Source: Acidobacteriota bacterium (GTDB lineage: Bacteria > Acidobacteriota > Blastocatellia > Pyrinomonadales > Pyrinomonadaceae). Taken from it: a DNA stretch of 64,000 nucleotides. The position numbers and the translations under genes are program-made. The first letter of the stretch is position 1; the number at the start of each line of letters is the position of its first letter. This document shows positions 53,764 to 62,727 of the stretch, in pieces. The DNA lies in assembly GCA_019242475.1 (NCBI GenBank), contig JAFAVK010000074.1, forward strand, positions 1-64,000. The letters run 5' to 3'. The notes below the pieces were generated by a model. The model saw only the letters and a list, made by a program, of their open reading frames with translations, searched no databases and had not been told where the DNA came from.

Positions 53764-54366
53764 GCGCTCATCCCGTCGCCTTTCCTGTATATCAGGACGC
53801 AGGAAGAGGATGAGCCTTGTCCCGCTCAGAAAAAAAAGAATTGACTCCTCTGAGGGGCGTATGCTATTTCTCTACGCGTTGAGTTCAGGAACATGGACGG
53901 GGGTTCAAGGGGGTTGACAGATTTGACCTTCTAGCGTAAGTTCTCGCACGTGGTCGCGTGGCCCACTTGAAGCAGGAACATGGACGGCGGCTTGGGATTA
54001 ACCTGAGCAATTTCCACGCGGCCACATCTTCTTTCAGTCAAAGGCGTGTAGGTTTGAATCATCCCTTTTTAACTTATTTCTTCATGCGTTGACTGAAGGG
54101 GAGCTATGCCCAAAGAGAACCGTAAACTCAGCCTCAGCGACATCGAGATATACGTTTTGCGAGTGGCAAGCTTCATTCTACTTCTCCTTACGGTTCTTAA
54201 AATACTTAAGCTTGAAGTCAAATCTTGGTAAGACTGTAAGCGCAGCGACCTCGCTTGAATCTTCTTCACCGGCTTTAGTGATTCCTCAGCCAATCAGGTT
54301 GAAATATCATTCGCCGTTTGTCTCCCGAGACGATGCATGTCTCCTAGACGGACTTACTCTTACCCC
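53764..54366. promoter_or_regulatory. Upstream control region of the WYL-cas operon
   Basis: No gene is visible. A 15-bp direct repeat (CAGGAACATGGACGG) occurs at 53886-53900 and 53973-53987, 87 bp apart. GTGGTCGCGTGG (53950-53961) faces CCACGCGGCCAC (54014-54025). TTGACA (53914) and TAAGTT (53937) with a 17-bp spacer form a possible promoter. These could be operators of the WYL regulator. The rest (54030-54330) is AT-rich with only unconvincing short frames. Confidence 0.4.
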
Positions 54367-55404
54367 ATGGCCAAGACGGGATCTCACAAGTCTCCACCGC
54401 GGCGCGTTCACCTCTACGCCTACGAACAGTTGAGCCGCGTCTGCGCGGAGATTCAACGTGGGCGCTACCCGACGAAAACCGACTTGGGCCGAGTGGTGGA
54501 ACGCCACCCGCGCACAGTTCAGCGCATCATCGCCGCACTGGTCAACGACTTCGACGCGCCCCTTGAGTTCGACCAGCAAAGGAAAGGGTTCTATTTCACA
54601 GACCCGACGTGGCGGCTCCCGGCCGTTGCCCTCACGGAGGGTGAGTTGATTAACTTCTTCGCCGCCGAGCGAGTCCTGCGGCGTTTGGGCGCGACTTCAG
54701 AAGTGCGACTCGCGCGTAGCGCCCTGCGCCGTCTGTCGGCGCTCCTGCCCGCCGAAGTGGTGATAGACATTGGAGCACTCGAAGACGCCATTACCTTCGC
54801 CCCCGAGCCCGTCCTCGACGCCTCGCCTGCCGTCCTTCATCAACTCGCTTCGGCCGCCACACACCGCCAGACGCTTCACGTCCATTACTACTCACAGCAC
54901 CGCGCCGCGCACACCGAGCGGGACGTTGACGTGCTCCTTCTGCATAACCATCTGGGTGAATGGTACGCCGTCGGTTACGATCACGAGACCGGCGAAGTCC
55001 GCGACTTCCACGCCGGTCGCATCACTGACATTACAAACACGCGCCGCGCTTTCACTCAGCCGGAGGGCTTTGACGCCGAAGAGTACCTTCGCCGCGGCTT
55101 CGGCATGTTCCGCGGAGGCAGTGACGTTCTGGTCAAGGTGGAGTTCGACCGAAACCAGGCGCGCTACGCCCGCGAGCGCGTGTTCCACCCAACGCAGCGC
55201 CGCCGGGAGATGAACGACGGTCGTCTTCGCGTCACCTTCGAGACGACCGAAGCGGCCCTCAAACAGGTTGCCCGCTGGCTCCTTCAATACGGCGAACAAG
55301 CACGCGCTTTGCGTCCCCCGGCGCTCCGCGAGTTGATGCGTGAGCACCTGAGGCGCGCCGCCTCTCTTTATGACGAAACTATAGACGAGACTGACGATGA
55401 GTGA
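54367..55404 (+). CDS. WYL-domain transcriptional regulator of the CRISPR-Cas operon
   Basis: The protein is 345 residues from the ATG at 54367; an ATG at 54337 is possible. The N-terminus is a DeoR-like winged helix (RCVCAEIQ-like region RVCAEIQRGRYPTKTDLGRVVERHPRTVQRIIAALVNDFDAPLEFDQQRKGFYFTDP). The WYL part (residues about 160-235) has LHVHYYSQHRAAHTERDVDVLLLHNHLGEWYAVGYDHETGEVRDFHAGRI; the W-Y-L-type triad is EWYAVG here. Such regulators bind nucleotide or nucleic-acid ligands and control defence genes. It overlaps the cas3 start by 8 bp and so is part of the operon. Confidence 0.85.
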   Translation: MAKTGSHKSPPRRVHLYAYEQLSRVCAEIQRGRYPTKTDLGRVVERHPRTVQRIIAALVNDFDAPLEFDQQRKGFYFTDPTWRLPAVALTEGELINFFAAERVLRRLGATSEVRLARSALRRLSALLPAEVVIDIGALEDAITFAPEPVLDASPAVLHQLASAATHRQTLHVHYYSQHRAAHTERDVDVLLLHNHLGEWYAVGYDHETGEVRDFHAGRITDITNTRRAFTQPEGFDAEEYLRRGFGMFRGGSDVLVKVEFDRNQARYARERVFHPTQRRREMNDGRLRVTFETTEAALKQVARWLLQYGEQARALRPPALRELMREHLRRAASLYDETIDETDDE

Positions 55405-57925
55405 ACTAACGCGTGACTACGCCGAGTTTTTTCGCAGGGCCTTTGCGAGCAATCCGTTTGATAAGAATTACGAGCCGTTCTCTTATCAACGTCATCTTGC
55501 CGAGCCCGCCGAGCCGTTGCCATCGCTCCTCGAAGTCCCCACGGGCGCGGGGAAGACGGGGGCCATCATCGGCGCTTGGCTGTGGCGCAGGCTTCATAAC
55601 CCGTCGGGTGTCGGGCGGCGGTTGGTCTACTGCCTCCCGATGCGAACCCTGGTCGAACAGACGCGCGGGGTCGCGGAGCAGGCGATAGAAGCCCTCGGCT
55701 TGGAAGAGCGCTTCACCGTTCATACGCTGATGGGCGGTGACTTAAGCGACGGGTGGGACATGCAGCCTGAACGCGAGTGCATCCTGATAGGCACGCAGGA
55801 CATGCTGCTTTCGCGCGCGCTCAACCGCGGCTACGCGATGAGTCGCTTCCGTTGGCCGGTGCACTTCGGCCTGCTGAATAACGACTGCCTTTGGGTTTTC
55901 GACGAGATTCAGTTGATGGGCGACGGGCTCGCGACAACGACACAACTCGCCGCATTCCGCGAAATCTTCGAGACATTCGGGAGGTGTCATTCACTCTGGA
56001 TGTCGGCGACACTCGACCGCGAATGGCTGCGGACAATCGACTTCGACTCGCGGGTAAGGGGCTTGAAATCACTTGAACTAGGGGAAAGTGACCGCACCGC
56101 GCCCGCGTTGTCGGCCCGGCTCACCGCCGTGAAACGCCTCGCGCCGGCCCCGGTGGGATGTCGCACCCCGCGTGGATTGGCGGCTTTCGTCAAAGAGCGG
56201 CATGAGCTGGGCACGCAAACTTTCGTCATCGTCAACCGTGTAGCGCGCGCGCGCGAAATCTTCGCCGCGCTCGAAGACTGCTACGGTCTATCGCCTCAGA
56301 AGGCGAAGAAGAATGTGCCGGCCCCGACGCCAGACGCGCACGCGCCGGAGCTGCTTCTGATTCACTCGCGGTTCCGCCCGCGCGAGCGCAAGCAACGGGT
56401 TGCGCTGCTCAACGAAAAGCCGGAGGCGGCCGGCAACGGCAGGATCATCGTCGCCACGCAGGTCGTCGAAGCCGGGGTGGACATCTCGTCAAAGCTGCTC
56501 GTCACGGATGCCGCGCCCTACGCGAGCCTCGTGCAGCGTTTCGGGCGCTGCAACCGCGCCGGCGAGTTCGCGGAGGCGCAAATCTTCTGGGTTGACCGCC
56601 CGCTTACGGAGAAGGATGCAGCGCTGGCAGAGAAGGATCGGCTGGACGAGAAAGAGCTTGAGAAGGTTTCCAAGCCTTACGGGTGGGCTGACGTGGATGC
56701 CGCGCTCGAACTGCTCGCGACGATGAGTTCGGCCGCGCCCGCGGATTTGCCGCGACACAGCGACTCGTACGCCCCGGCGCAAGTTATACGCCGCCGCGAT
56801 CTGGTTGACCTGTTCGACACCACACCTGACCTGTCCGGCTACGACCTCGACATCTCGCGCTTCGTGCGAGGCGGCGATGAACGTGACGTATCGGTCGCTT
56901 GGCGCGGCCTGAAAGGCGAGAAGCCGCAGCACAACGCGCCGAAGCTGTCGCACGACGAACTCTGCGCCGTCCCCATCGGGGACGAACTCAGGCAGTTTCT
57001 CAGTGGCAAGGATGTGGCCGGGCGTCCCCGGCAAGCTTGGTCTTGGAACACACTCGACCGCGATTGGCAGAAAGTGAACGTGAGCGAGCTGAGGCCGGGC
57101 ATGACATTGCTGCTTGATACACGCGCAGGTGGCTATGACGAAAGGCGCGGGTGGGACTCAGCCAGTAAAGCCCCGGTTGAAGATGTCTCGCAGGCGGGGG
57201 CGGAGAAGAATGAAGCGTACGCCGACGACCCGCTCACCTTCGACCCACCCACTTTGGATCGCAAGAGATACGTGCAAACTCTAGCCGCACATTCCAAAGA
57301 GGCAAGGGACGCGGCCGAGGTGATTGTTAACGCACTCAGTGACCTTGAGCTTGACGACTGGCGCAGTGAGCTACTCTTCGCCACGCAGCATCACGACTGG
57401 GGCAAGTGTCACCGAATTTTCCAGCAGACGCTCCACAAGGGCCTTGACGATATCGAGCCGACCATCGTGCTGGCGAAGTCAACCGGAGATGACAGGCACG
57501 AACGCCCCTACTTCCGGCACGAGCTGGCGAGCGCGCTCGCGCTGTTGCACGTCAGCGCCAGCGACCTCGCGGTCTATCTCGCGGCGTGTCATCACGGCAA
57601 AGTCCGGTTGAGCATCCGCGCCCTGCCCGGCGAGAAGAACCCGGACGAGCCGGGGCGGAGGTTCGCGCGCGGCATCTGGGACGGCGAGACGCTGCCGGCC
57701 GTCGAGTTGGGCGAAGGCGTAGCTAAAGAAGAGGTCGAACTGAACCTTGACCCGATGCTGCTGGGCGCAGGCGAAGACGGGGCGCGCTCTTGGCTCGAAC
57801 GCATGATTGCGCTGCGCGACCGGCTGGGCGTCTTCCGCCTCGCCTTCCTCGAAAGTCTAATCCGCGCCGCCGACGTGCGCGCGAGCGCCGACCCGCAAGA
57901 CTACCTGCGTGTGGAGGGCCAGTGA
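55397..57925 (+). CDS. cas3: CRISPR-associated helicase/nuclease Cas3, type I-G
   Basis: The protein has 842 residues. The superfamily 2 helicase comes first: LLEVPTGAGKTGAII (Walker A, about 46), VFDEIQLMGDG (DEIQ in place of DEAH, about 167), WMSATLD, HSRFRPRERKQRVALL, IIVATQVVEAGVDIS and QRFGRCNRAGE. The HD nuclease is C-terminal (ATQHHDWGKCHRIFQ at about 660, later YLAACHHGKVRL), the order seen in type I-G (formerly I-U). Cas3 unwinds and shreds the DNA strand displaced by Cascade. The stop overlaps the csx17 start by TGATG. Confidence 0.9.
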   Translation: MSELTRDYAEFFRRAFASNPFDKNYEPFSYQRHLAEPAEPLPSLLEVPTGAGKTGAIIGAWLWRRLHNPSGVGRRLVYCLPMRTLVEQTRGVAEQAIEALGLEERFTVHTLMGGDLSDGWDMQPERECILIGTQDMLLSRALNRGYAMSRFRWPVHFGLLNNDCLWVFDEIQLMGDGLATTTQLAAFREIFETFGRCHSLWMSATLDREWLRTIDFDSRVRGLKSLELGESDRTAPALSARLTAVKRLAPAPVGCRTPRGLAAFVKERHELGTQTFVIVNRVARAREIFAALEDCYGLSPQKAKKNVPAPTPDAHAPELLLIHSRFRPRERKQRVALLNEKPEAAGNGRIIVATQVVEAGVDISSKLLVTDAAPYASLVQRFGRCNRAGEFAEAQIFWVDRPLTEKDAALAEKDRLDEKELEKVSKPYGWADVDAALELLATMSSAAPADLPRHSDSYAPAQVIRRRDLVDLFDTTPDLSGYDLDISRFVRGGDERDVSVAWRGLKGEKPQHNAPKLSHDELCAVPIGDELRQFLSGKDVAGRPRQAWSWNTLDRDWQKVNVSELRPGMTLLLDTRAGGYDERRGWDSASKAPVEDVSQAGAEKNEAYADDPLTFDPPTLDRKRYVQTLAAHSKEARDAAEVIVNALSDLELDDWRSELLFATQHHDWGKCHRIFQQTLHKGLDDIEPTIVLAKSTGDDRHERPYFRHELASALALLHVSASDLAVYLAACHHGKVRLSIRALPGEKNPDEPGRRFARGIWDGETLPAVELGEGVAKEEVELNLDPMLLGAGEDGARSWLERMIALRDRLGVFRLAFLESLIRAADVRASADPQDYLRVEGQ

Positions 57926-60168
57926 TGACTAATCGAATCACGTTGCGCGGCTGCGCGCCCGAGCCGCTGATTCACTACCTCAAAGCCCTCGGCGTGCTAC
58001 GCCTCGTCGCCGAACAACTAGACCCCGAAGCGCGCGGCGCATGGAGCGGCGACGCGTTCGTCCTCGATACAGGCAAGACGGAGGATGAGCTGCTCGACTT
58101 CTTCCTGACACGTTACTGTCCGACGCCGGTCGTCGCGCCCTGGAACGGCGGCAGTGGTTTCTACCCGCAGGACAAGAACCAGCGCGCTCTGATTGAAGTC
58201 TTGGAGAGGGCGGAGGCTGCCCGCCTCGACGACTACCGGACGACGATTGCGGCCGCGCGTCGCGTCGTCGCTGGCCGGAAGGAGCAGCCGAAAGACGAGG
58301 AGAAGGCTGCCCTGTTGAGGCGCGCCAGATGTGAATTCCCCGACAGCGCGCTGGCTTGGCTGGATGCGGCGTTCGTGCTGGGCGAGGAGAAGGCCGATTA
58401 TCCACCGCTGCTCGGCTCCGGCGGAAATGACGGGCGGCTTGATTTCACGATCAATTTCATCGCGCGTCTGCTGTCGGTGCTGCCGGAGGCAATCGAGCTT
58501 CAGACCTTTGCGCCGCTGCGTGAAGATGGCCGGCTCGACCCCGCGAAGCAGGACAAGCTGAGGAAGAAGCTGGAACAGCAGCGCGACGGACAGATGGCGC
58601 AGAGCCGCAACCAGCTACGCGCCGCCCTCTTCCAAGACGGCGTGGCGCGGTTGGAGCGGGCTGCGGTCGGCCAGTTCTACCCGGCGGGCGCGGGCGGGGC
58701 GAACGCGACGCAGGGCTTGGCCGGCGACTCGTACGTCAACCCCTGGGACTTCATTCTCGCCATCGAAGGGACGCTTGTGTTCGCGAGTGCCACCGTCCGG
58801 CAACTGGCGGCCGGGGCGAGGTCGAAGGCTTCGTTCCCATTCACGGCGCGCAACTCGACCGTAGGGTACGGCACGGCCTCGCCGGGCGAGAAGATGCGCG
58901 CGGAAATCTGGCTGCCGCTTTGGTCGCGCTTCACCGGCTATGCCGAGGTATCACACGTCTTCCGCGAAGGGCGCGTTCAATTCAGCCGTAGGCGCGACCG
59001 TGCCGTCCGCACGGGATTCGACTTCGCGCGCGCCGTGGCTGAATTGGGTATCGACCGCGGCATAGATGCCTTTCAACGTTACGGCTTTATCGAGCGCAAC
59101 GGCCAGGCCAACCTCGCCGCCCCGCTCGGGCGCTTCGATATACCGAAAGGCGAGCGAACACGCGCCGCCTTGATTCATGAACTCGACCATTGGCTCGACC
59201 GCCTAAGCCGCGCGACGAGCGACACGAAACGCACGCCGCCGCGCCTCATCCGAGTTCGAGAGCAAATTGAGGAAGCAATCTTCGACCTGTGCGCGAGCGG
59301 CGAAGCCGAGCACCTACGCGCAACGCTGCTCGCGCTCGGCGAAGCAGAGGCGGAACTCGCACGCGCCCTGCGCTTCCGTGAGGAGTACAGGTTGCAACCG
59401 CTCTCCGGCCTTTCGGCGGATTGGGAGCGTGAGTGCGACGACGTGACACCGGAGTTTGAGGTCGCCGCCGCGCTCGCCTCGATCGGCGGGGAGAGGGGGC
59501 GCTGGGCCTTCCGCACGAGTCTTGAGCCGGTCGAAGTCAGTGGGCCTGCCGTCAATTGGACGTCGGACGACGCGGGCGCGGTGTGGGGCGCGGGCACGCC
59601 CGCTGAGAACGTGGCGGCGGTGTTGCACCGCCGCTCAGTAGACGCGAGAAGGGCTGGACTGTCGCACCCCGTAATGGACGGTCGGCGGGTCGCGTCGCTA
59701 CATGCCGTCGGGCGTTTCCTGAACAGCACCTCCCCGAGGGGTGGGTTCGACGACGAGCGGACGGAGGCTTTGCTGCGCGGCTTGGCGCTGATTGACTGGC
59801 ACAACGCCGCTCCACGCACTGCGGGAGCTGGCGCCGCACCTCCACCCGAATTGCCGCGCGCTTACGCGCTGCTAAAGCTACTCTTTCTGCCGCGCGGTGA
59901 GTTGGTGCGCGAACCGGGAGGCAAGCCAGTGCTGATTAAGCATGAACCCTCAATTGTGCCCCTGCTACGCGCCGGGCATGTGCCTGAGGCTCTGAAGGTC
60001 GCCACCCGCCGGCTGCGCTCGTCCGGGCTGACACCTTTCACGAGCGAGTTCCTCTACCCGAACGACGAAGGCGTCCGGCTCGCCGCGGCGCTATTGATAC
60101 CTATCAGCGAGGGAGACGTAAGGGAACTAGCAAACATGGTCTTGCGTCCGCCCGCTAGTGCTGAATGA
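57925..60168 (+). CDS. csx17: Type I-G CRISPR-associated large subunit Csx17
   Basis: The protein has 747 residues. The ATG at 57925 overlaps the cas3 stop. It begins ITLRGCAPEPLIHYLKALGVLRLVAEQLDPEARGAWSGDAFVL, the start expected for Csx17. Later GSGGNDGRLDFTINFIARL and AFRTSLEPVEVSGPAVNWTSDDAGAVWG are also recognisable family features. Csx17 (Cas8 equivalent in type I-G) is the large subunit of the effector complex and is thought to take part in PAM recognition. The frame upstream of 57925, open in cas3, is not part of the protein. Confidence 0.88.
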   Translation: MTNRITLRGCAPEPLIHYLKALGVLRLVAEQLDPEARGAWSGDAFVLDTGKTEDELLDFFLTRYCPTPVVAPWNGGSGFYPQDKNQRALIEVLERAEAARLDDYRTTIAAARRVVAGRKEQPKDEEKAALLRRARCEFPDSALAWLDAAFVLGEEKADYPPLLGSGGNDGRLDFTINFIARLLSVLPEAIELQTFAPLREDGRLDPAKQDKLRKKLEQQRDGQMAQSRNQLRAALFQDGVARLERAAVGQFYPAGAGGANATQGLAGDSYVNPWDFILAIEGTLVFASATVRQLAAGARSKASFPFTARNSTVGYGTASPGEKMRAEIWLPLWSRFTGYAEVSHVFREGRVQFSRRRDRAVRTGFDFARAVAELGIDRGIDAFQRYGFIERNGQANLAAPLGRFDIPKGERTRAALIHELDHWLDRLSRATSDTKRTPPRLIRVREQIEEAIFDLCASGEAEHLRATLLALGEAEAELARALRFREEYRLQPLSGLSADWERECDDVTPEFEVAAALASIGGERGRWAFRTSLEPVEVSGPAVNWTSDDAGAVWGAGTPAENVAAVLHRRSVDARRAGLSHPVMDGRRVASLHAVGRFLNSTSPRGGFDDERTEALLRGLALIDWHNAAPRTAGAGAAPPPELPRAYALLKLLFLPRGELVREPGGKPVLIKHEPSIVPLLRAGHVPEALKVATRRLRSSGLTPFTSEFLYPNDEGVRLAAALLIPISEGDVRELANMVLRPPASAE

Positions 60169-60223
60169 CTGACCGCGTTGCCCAGGCCGAGTCTGTTCTT
60201 GAAACTGAATCTGGAGAAAAAAG

Positions 60224-61240
60224 ATGGCAGATAAACTCACACCAATCTTCGAGGCGCTCGCCGGCCAGCCGCGCCTGCTAATCGAGGCCGAGCTGAAGCC
60301 CGTGCAGGGAGACCGCTTTCAACCGACCGGCTTCCCGGACCTCGGCGCGGCGACCTACAAGCGCCCTGACGGGACGCCGATGCTCCTCGTCGAATCAGCG
60401 CAGTCGATGGCGAACCGGATGGAGGCCGTCTGTTGGGACGAGGCCGAGGACAGGATAGCCGCGCCGCTGGCGAACCTGCCGCACGTCGTCGTAGACCTCG
60501 GCGGTGGCATGACGACCAGCTCCGTTCAAGAGGCGCACCGGCTCAACTCGCCTTACATCATCAACAACGAGGGGCTGGGCGGGGCCATCAAAGCCGAGGT
60601 GGGCGATGCCGAGAGCGGCGTGCTCGATATACGCAAGCTGGCGCGGGCAGTCTTCAGTCGCGATGCGGGCGCGGTGCTGCATGGGGTCTTTCTGGAGAAG
60701 GTCGCGGGCCGACTGCGTCTACAAAGGCTGCTCTCAAGCTTTGTGGAGGCGGAGGGCGTCTCCACCGTCACCTCCGGCGGGGTGAAGCTCGACCGCGTCG
60801 ATCCCACAGGAAACGCGGCCGAAGGATACGGCAACGTTCCCTTCAGCCGCACGGAGTTCACCGCCCGAAGGATCGTCGCCTACTTCAACCTAGATTTGGC
60901 GACGATGCGTGGTTACGGACTCGGCGAGGAGGCGAATCGGCTGCTCGTCGCGCTCGCTCTCTTCAAGCTGCTCAAGATTCTCCATAGTGGCTTGCGCCTG
61001 CGGACGGCGTGTGACCTGGAGGCCGAGGCGATGAACGTCACGCGGCCCGCCGGTCTGGCGCTCGAAGGGCTGTCGCTGTCGGACGCGGAGGCGGCACTGC
61101 CGGGACTGATCGCGGCGTGCGGCTTCGGCGCTTCGTCGGTGACGCGCATCAGCGGCCGGATACCGGCTAGGAAGAAGGGCAAGCCTACGAAGGACGGCAA
61201 GGGCGCAGAGACACCGGCGGAAGCGGGGGCGGAGGCATGA
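60224..61240 (+). CDS. csb1: Type I-G CRISPR-associated Cas7 protein (Csb1/GSU0053 family)
   Basis: The 338-residue protein starts at 60224 with GGAGA upstream. It shows LIEAELKPVQGDRFQPTGFPDLGAATYKRPDG, LLVESAQSMANRMEAVCWDE, TSSVQEAHRLNSPYIINN and HGVFLEKVAGRLRLQRLLSSFVEAEG, typical of Csb1. This is the Cas7 backbone subunit, which binds along the crRNA in the type I-G effector. Its stop overlaps the next start by ATGA. Confidence 0.92.
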   Translation: MADKLTPIFEALAGQPRLLIEAELKPVQGDRFQPTGFPDLGAATYKRPDGTPMLLVESAQSMANRMEAVCWDEAEDRIAAPLANLPHVVVDLGGGMTTSSVQEAHRLNSPYIINNEGLGGAIKAEVGDAESGVLDIRKLARAVFSRDAGAVLHGVFLEKVAGRLRLQRLLSSFVEAEGVSTVTSGGVKLDRVDPTGNAAEGYGNVPFSRTEFTARRIVAYFNLDLATMRGYGLGEEANRLLVALALFKLLKILHSGLRLRTACDLEAEAMNVTRPAGLALEGLSLSDAEAALPGLIAACGFGASSVTRISGRIPARKKGKPTKDGKGAETPAEAGAEA

Positions 61241-62667
61241 TCGCGGTCAAGCTGCGCTTCCTCGCCGGGCGTTTTCACGCAACCCCCTGGGGCCACCACG
61301 TCAACGAAGGCGTGATGGAGTGGCCGCCATCGCCCTGGCGCCTCCTTCGTTCGCTGACGGCGACGTTCTACCGGGCGCGCCCGGCCGGGGTGACGCAAGA
61401 CCATCTGCGGCGCATCGTTGCGGCGCTCGCCTCGCCGCCGTCATTTCATCTGCCGCCCGCGCTCACCTCGCACACACGCCACTATGACCAGGCCAACGGC
61501 GGCATCAAGTTCTTCGACACGTTCGCCGCGCTCGACCCGCAGGACGAGGTCTGGTGGCTGTGGCCGGAAGTTGAGCTCGGGAACGAAGATAGGAACGCCC
61601 TCGCGGCACTGTTGCGCGACCTCGGCACGTTCGGACGTGCGGAGTCGTGGTGCGAGGCGGAGTTGTCAGGAGGGGATGATATGCCGCCGCCGAACAGCGT
61701 GCCGTTCGAGGAGGGACAGTCGCTTCCCGGGATTGAGCCGGTGCGTGTGTTACTGCCGGAGGGGAAAGGCGAGGCAGTGCTGGACAGTCTGCTGATCGAG
61801 ACGACAACGATGCGAAAGGGCAGGCAACTAGACCCGGAGGGGTCGCGCTGGGTCACGTACACGCGCCCGGCCGATGCGCTCCGCGCGCGCCAGGCCACGC
61901 CGCCGCGACCCGCTGCCCCTGCCGTAAAGCCGACGGTCGCGCGGTTCGCCCTTGACTCGACCGTGCTGCCGCTCGTGCAGGACGCGCTGCCGTTCGTGGA
62001 GCAGGTGCGCCGTAAGCTCATACACATCCGTAAGCAGGTCAGCAAAGAGCATTCAGAGGTTATCACCGGTAAGACGGCAGAGGGCGTGCCGCTTGAGGGC
62101 CACACGCACGCGCATTACATGTCAACGAGTGAGTACGAGCGTAAGGATGGACGGCTGGATCACGTCACCATCTACGCCCCGCGAGGGTTTGAGCCTGAAG
62201 ATGTTGCCGCGCTCGGCAATTTACGGTGGCTCAGACGTTACAACAACGGGCCGGAAGTGCATTTCGTCTTAACCGGCTTGGGCACGCCGGACAACTTCGT
62301 AAAGGACGTATCATTATTTCACAAGGCGAGGCGTTGGCGTTCGGTAACGCCATTTTCGCTGCCGCGGTTTGCAAGTCGCGGGGCGGGGAAACCCGCTCGG
62401 CCGCGCGACAGGCCGGAGGAGCAACTCAAGCGCGAGCTGCGTTTGCGCGGGCTACCTGAGCCGGTCTCGGTCACGTCCGTCGATGAATACGTTCCGGGTG
62501 AACGCCCGCCCGTACGCTGGTTGGAGTTTCAGGCGCGGCGCTTTAAGGGTGAGACGGGGTACGGGTTGGCAGGATTTGAGATAGAGTTCCCGAAAGAAGA
62601 GCGGGGGCCGATTGCGCTCGGGTTCGCATGCCACTTTGGGCTGGGGTTATTTGTGCCCGTCGAATAA
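61237..62667 (+). CDS. csb2: Type I-G CRISPR-associated Csb2 (Cas5-Cas6-like, GSU0054 family)
   Basis: The protein has 476 residues. It opens AVKLRFLAGRFHATPWGHHVNEGVMEWPPSPWRLLRSLTATFYRAR, a clear Csb2/GSU0054 signature, and ends YGLAGFEIEFPKEERGPIALGFACHFGLGLFVPV, where the glycine-rich stretch resembles a Cas6-type RAMP loop. Histidines of the N-terminal part (HATPWGHH) and the internal GHTHAHYM are candidate catalytic residues for crRNA processing. Csb2 combines Cas5- and Cas6-like functions in type I-G systems. Confidence 0.9.
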   Translation: MIAVKLRFLAGRFHATPWGHHVNEGVMEWPPSPWRLLRSLTATFYRARPAGVTQDHLRRIVAALASPPSFHLPPALTSHTRHYDQANGGIKFFDTFAALDPQDEVWWLWPEVELGNEDRNALAALLRDLGTFGRAESWCEAELSGGDDMPPPNSVPFEEGQSLPGIEPVRVLLPEGKGEAVLDSLLIETTTMRKGRQLDPEGSRWVTYTRPADALRARQATPPRPAAPAVKPTVARFALDSTVLPLVQDALPFVEQVRRKLIHIRKQVSKEHSEVITGKTAEGVPLEGHTHAHYMSTSEYERKDGRLDHVTIYAPRGFEPEDVAALGNLRWLRRYNNGPEVHFVLTGLGTPDNFVKDVSLFHKARRWRSVTPFSLPRFASRGAGKPARPRDRPEEQLKRELRLRGLPEPVSVTSVDEYVPGERPPVRWLEFQARRFKGETGYGLAGFEIEFPKEERGPIALGFACHFGLGLFVPVE

Positions 62668-62727
62668 TTTTCTGCCCACCCGTCACTTCAGACGTGCCCT
62701 CACTGATGCACCAAAAGGAGAAACGTT

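Noticed and set aside
54069-54293. Small minus-strand gene upstream of the WYL regulator
   Set aside because: It lacks a ribosome site and a protein-like composition, and lies in the probable control region.
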